A stretch of DNA of 7,993 nt from WS-7 sp035635575 (GTDB lineage Bacteria; Eisenbacteria; RBG-16-71-46; SZUA-252): NCBI GenBank assembly GCA_035635575.1, contig DASQAV010000149.1, positions 1 through 7,993 of the forward strand. The letters are read 5' to 3'. This document shows, one piece after another, positions 5,719-7,993 of this stretch. Made by a program: the position numbers and the translations under genes. Under the pieces are notes generated by a model that saw only the letters and a program-made list of their open reading frames with translations, did not search any database and was not told the origin of the DNA. Within the stretch, counting starts at the first letter, position 1; each line of letters starts with the position of its first letter.

Positions 5719-7098
5719 ATGCATGACTTCTGGATCGTCGCTCTCTATGGCGCCCTCGTCCTGGGGGTGCTGGTCTTCGTTCACGAGCTCGGCCATTTCC
5801 TGGTCGCAAAGCGGCTTGGGGTTCGCGTCCTGTCGTTCTCGATCGGCATGGGGCCGCGCCTCTTCGGATTTCGCAAGGGCGGGACCGACTACCGGGTGTC
5901 GCTCCTCCCGCTGGGCGGATTCGTGCGGATGGCTGGGGATAGCCCGGAATCGAACGATCGCCAGGGCCAGCCGGACGAATTCCTCTCGAAGCCCTGGTGG
6001 GCGCGCGCGCTGATCACGGCGGCGGGACCCTTCGCCAACCTGCTCCTCGCGTTTCTCATCAACGTCGCCGTCTATCTCATCGGGATCCGGACCCCCGATT
6101 TTCCCGCCACGGTCGGACGCGTGGCCCAGGGCTCGATCGTCGAGCAGGTGGGCCTCGAGCCGATGGACAAGATCGAGTCCCTCGACGGAAAACCCGCGCG
6201 GACCATGCGGCAGCTGGCGACCGCGGTGGATCGCGCCGCGGCGAACAGGAGTCAGGACGAGGTCCCGCTCACGGTCCTGCGTGACGGAAAGCCCGTCGCG
6301 ATGCACCTGGCGCGCCGCGACGCCACCAAGTTCGCGGAGGAGCTGGACTGGAACACCGGAACCGTCATCGGCCGCGTCTTCCTCGGGCTGCCCGCGTATC
6401 AAGCGGGGTTGCGCGAGGGGGACGAGATCCTGAGCGTGGACGGGCATCCCGTCGAGAACTGGAACGATCTCTCCGCGAGAATCCGGCGGAGTCCCGAGAC
6501 GCCGATCGTTCTGAAAGTGAAGCGCGGATCGAACGTCTTCACGGTCACGGTGAAGACGACTCCGGACAGCGTGATCGGAATCTCGCTTCCCGAGACGATC
6601 ACGATCGTGGAGCGGTTCGGGTTCCCGGACGCGCTCTCCTTGGGAGTGAGGCAGACGCTGTACGCGGCGGGCCAGATCTACCAGGGCCTGTGGAGCTTCA
6701 TCACGAACCCCGTTCGCCTGAGCTCGAGCGTCGCCGGCCCGATCGCGATCGCCCAGGTGGCGCGCGACCAGGCAAGGAGCGGCCTGGACCAGCTTCTCTC
6801 CTTCGCGTCCTTCATCAGCGTGGCGCTCATGGCCATGAACCTCCTTCCGATTCCGATCCTGGACGGAGGGCACGTGCTCTTCGCGGTGCTCGAGGGGATC
6901 CGGCGCCGGCCGCTCTCCTTCAAGACCCAGGCCGCGTTCCAGCGCGTGGGCCTCGCCGTTCTGGGCGGCCTCGTCATCTTCTCCTTCGCCAACGATCTCA
7001 CGCGGGTTTCCCAACGAAAGCGTGCCGAAGCCGATATCAACCGCCGGCTGAACCATCACGCGCCTGCCGATACGGTCCTTCCCTCCGACGGGCAGTGA
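5719..7098 (+). CDS. rseP: RIP metalloprotease RseP (site-2 protease)
   Basis: Inner-membrane zinc protease that cleaves transmembrane segments, classically of anti-sigma factors (RseA in E. coli) and leftover signal peptides, in the envelope stress response. The 459-residue product is close to the E. coli length of 450. The first membrane segment (about 6-30) carries the zinc-binding HELGH at 22-26. LPLGGFVRMAGD lies soon after. A second segment (about 97-120) starts near GPFAN (103-107). Two PDZ domains follow at about 130-200 and 217-282; the second starts IGRVFLGLPAYQAGLREGD. A third segment (about 359-379) leads into NLLPIPILDGG (374-384), whose D382 is the third zinc ligand, and a last segment is at about 410-427. 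A charged tail of about 30 residues ends the protein. All catalytic residues are intact. The ATG follows a weak GGGGAA site. It has its own predicted promoter and is followed by bamA. The local substrate is not visible here. Confidence 0.96.
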   Translation: MHDFWIVALYGALVLGVLVFVHELGHFLVAKRLGVRVLSFSIGMGPRLFGFRKGGTDYRVSLLPLGGFVRMAGDSPESNDRQGQPDEFLSKPWWARALITAAGPFANLLLAFLINVAVYLIGIRTPDFPATVGRVAQGSIVEQVGLEPMDKIESLDGKPARTMRQLATAVDRAAANRSQDEVPLTVLRDGKPVAMHLARRDATKFAEELDWNTGTVIGRVFLGLPAYQAGLREGDEILSVDGHPVENWNDLSARIRRSPETPIVLKVKRGSNVFTVTVKTTPDSVIGISLPETITIVERFGFPDALSLGVRQTLYAAGQIYQGLWSFITNPVRLSSSVAGPIAIAQVARDQARSGLDQLLSFASFISVALMAMNLLPIPILDGGHVLFAVLEGIRRRPLSFKTQAAFQRVGLAVLGGLVIFSFANDLTRVSQRKRAEADINRRLNHHAPADTVLPSDGQ

Positions 7099-7129
7099 CG
7101 TCGATCCACTGACGGGGCGGAACGCCACG
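7099..7129 (+). promoter_or_regulatory. rseP-bamA spacer with ribosome-binding site and small hairpin
   Basis: This 31-base gap contains GGGGCGGAA (7114-7122), a plausible ribosome-binding site 7 bases before the bamA ATG. GGCG (7116-7119) can pair with CGCC (7123-7126) across a GAA loop and would partly cover it. CAGTG (7093-7097) and CACTG (7107-7111) form a second weak dyad around the rseP stop. I see no promoter or terminator, so bamA is probably co-transcribed with rseP. Confidence 0.45.
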
Positions 7130-7993
7130 ATGCGCGGCGCGTGGCTGGCATCTTCGATCCTCCTGGCAGTCCTCTTCCTGGCCTTCGCTCCGGAGACGCG
7201 CGCGCGCGCGGACGAAACGGTTCGCGCGTTCGAGAAGACGCGTGAGGTGCGCTCCGTCCACATCGAGGGAAACCACGCGTTCTCGGACCGGAAGCTCCGC
7301 GGACTTCTGCGTACGCGGGGAGGCTCCTTCTGGAAGCCCTGGCGGCACTCTCCCTATCGGGCGGACTTCCTTCGCTTCGATCGCATCGCCCTCCAGTCCT
7401 ACTATCGCCGCCGCGGCTATCTGAACGCGCAGGTGGACAGCGTGCGCACGGATCCCGTGCGCGGCAGCGCCAACAAGGTGGACGTGACGTTCTTCCTCAC
7501 GGAGGGGCCGCTCTCCCGCGTGAGCCGGATGTTCGTCGAGAACACGGCTCCGCTCCCGGAAGCCGAGGTGCGCCGCGTCCTGAAACAGAAGCCCGGAGAT
7601 CCCGTCGACATCACCCGGGTGGAGGCCGACCGCCAGGCCATCGAGGACCACTACGCCAATCTCGGCTACGCCGCGGTGGACGTCCGCGACAGCCTGGGTG
7701 CGGACAGCACGCTCGTCGCGGTGGTGTACAAGATCGACGCCGGGCCCGTCGTCCGCATGCGCCGGGTCTCTGTGGAGGGACTGCGAACCACCCGGGGGCG
7801 GATCGTGACCCGGGAGCTCACGGTGCATCCGGGGGACGTCCTCTCGAGAAAGAAGCTCGCGGAGAGCCAGCAGCGCATCTACGACACGGGTCTCTACAGC
7901 GACGTGGTGTTCGAGCGCGGCGACATCGATTCGGTGAGCCATCAGGCGGACCTCATGCTGACCGTGCGCGAGCGCAGGATGGCGTGGATCGAC
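7130..7993 (+). CDS. bamA: BamA-family outer-membrane assembly protein, N-terminal part (runs off right edge)
   Basis: Central component of the machine that folds and inserts beta-barrel proteins into the outer membrane. The 288 codons present have no stop and continue beyond the window. Residues 1-27 are a signal peptide: MRGAW, a hydrophobic core (about 6-20), and ARA at 25-27, with cleavage predicted before D28. Three POTRA-like periplasmic domains follow. The first (about 40-127) starts VRSVHIEGNHAFSDRKL and includes YYRRRGYLNAQVD and VTFFLTEGP. The second (about 129-206) has EDHYANLGYAAVDV. The third (about 207-285) has VSVEGLRTT and RIYDTGLYSDVVF. The G-Y and E-G-P landmarks are typical of the Omp85 superfamily. 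The C-terminal barrel is outside the window, so a TamA-like relative is not formally excluded, but position directly after rseP favours BamA. The start is fixed by the signal peptide and the site at 7114-7122. Confidence 0.88.
   Translation, partial: MRGAWLASSILLAVLFLAFAPETRARADETVRAFEKTREVRSVHIEGNHAFSDRKLRGLLRTRGGSFWKPWRHSPYRADFLRFDRIALQSYYRRRGYLNAQVDSVRTDPVRGSANKVDVTFFLTEGPLSRVSRMFVENTAPLPEAEVRRVLKQKPGDPVDITRVEADRQAIEDHYANLGYAAVDVRDSLGADSTLVAVVYKIDAGPVVRMRRVSVEGLRTTRGRIVTRELTVHPGDVLSRKKLAESQQRIYDTGLYSDVVFERGDIDSVSHQADLMLTVRERRMAWID

Noticed and set aside
5659..7263. A 534-codon open frame on the minus strand
   Set aside because: It is the antisense shadow of rseP, whose motifs are all intact on the plus strand. 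Its composition (rich in R, D, E, H and P) is typical of an antisense translation and it has no family features.
1..7993. A previously undescribed defence, mobile or biosynthetic system
   Set aside because: Every frame with real coding character belongs to known envelope-biogenesis families. I saw no transposase, integrase, CRISPR repeats, tRNA, toxin-antitoxin pair or unexplained long non-coding stretch.

Overview
The window is a GC-rich, densely packed, all plus-strand segment of a chromosome. It comes from a Gram-negative-type (two-membrane) bacterium: it carries genes for ADP-heptose synthesis and lipopolysaccharide-core-like glycosyl transfer, followed by the envelope protease RseP and the start of the outer-membrane assembly protein BamA. 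Codon third positions are overwhelmingly G or C. The exact taxon cannot be fixed from the sequence. A high-GC diderm outside the well-studied Enterobacteria is likely, for example an Eisenbacteria-, Gemmatimonadota- or deltaproteobacteria-like lineage, but this is a weak inference.

Region 1 (8-5640) is a run of six genes in which every junction overlaps. They are a heptose-1-phosphate adenylyltransferase (RfaE2 type), two paralogous family-9 glycosyltransferases (heptosyltransferase type), a family-2 glycosyltransferase of the WaaE/KdtX kind, and two family-4 glycosyltransferases. The overlaps are 8, 14, 4, 4 and 1 bases, and four starts in a row are GTG, so the genes are probably co-transcribed and translationally coupled. 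Read together, the first enzyme makes the activated heptose, the two family-9 enzymes probably add heptoses to the lipid A-Kdo inner core, and the family-2 and family-4 enzymes extend or decorate the core. Exact donor sugars and linkages cannot be read from the sequence.

Region 2 (5641-5718) is the only substantial gap. It holds a good sigma-70-like promoter (TTGACG, 17-base spacer, TAGAGT with an upstream TG) whose -35 box overlaps the stop codon of the last glycosyltransferase. A dyad (AGAGTCG ... CGACTCT) runs from the -10 box to the edge of the rseP ribosome-binding region.

Region 3 (5719-7993) is rseP (complete) followed after 31 bases by bamA, which runs off the right edge after its signal peptide and three POTRA-like domains. 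This pair is a widely conserved neighbourhood. What is less usual is that a core glycosyltransferase cluster, rather than dxr/cdsA, lies directly upstream.

I found no mobile elements, CRISPR arrays, RNA genes or clearly novel multi-gene system. The most interesting points are the regulatory architecture at 5637-5708, the paired cysteine-cluster family-9 enzymes, the atypical catalytic region of the first family-4 enzyme, and a small tandem repeat that forms both a protein tail and a ribosome-binding site.
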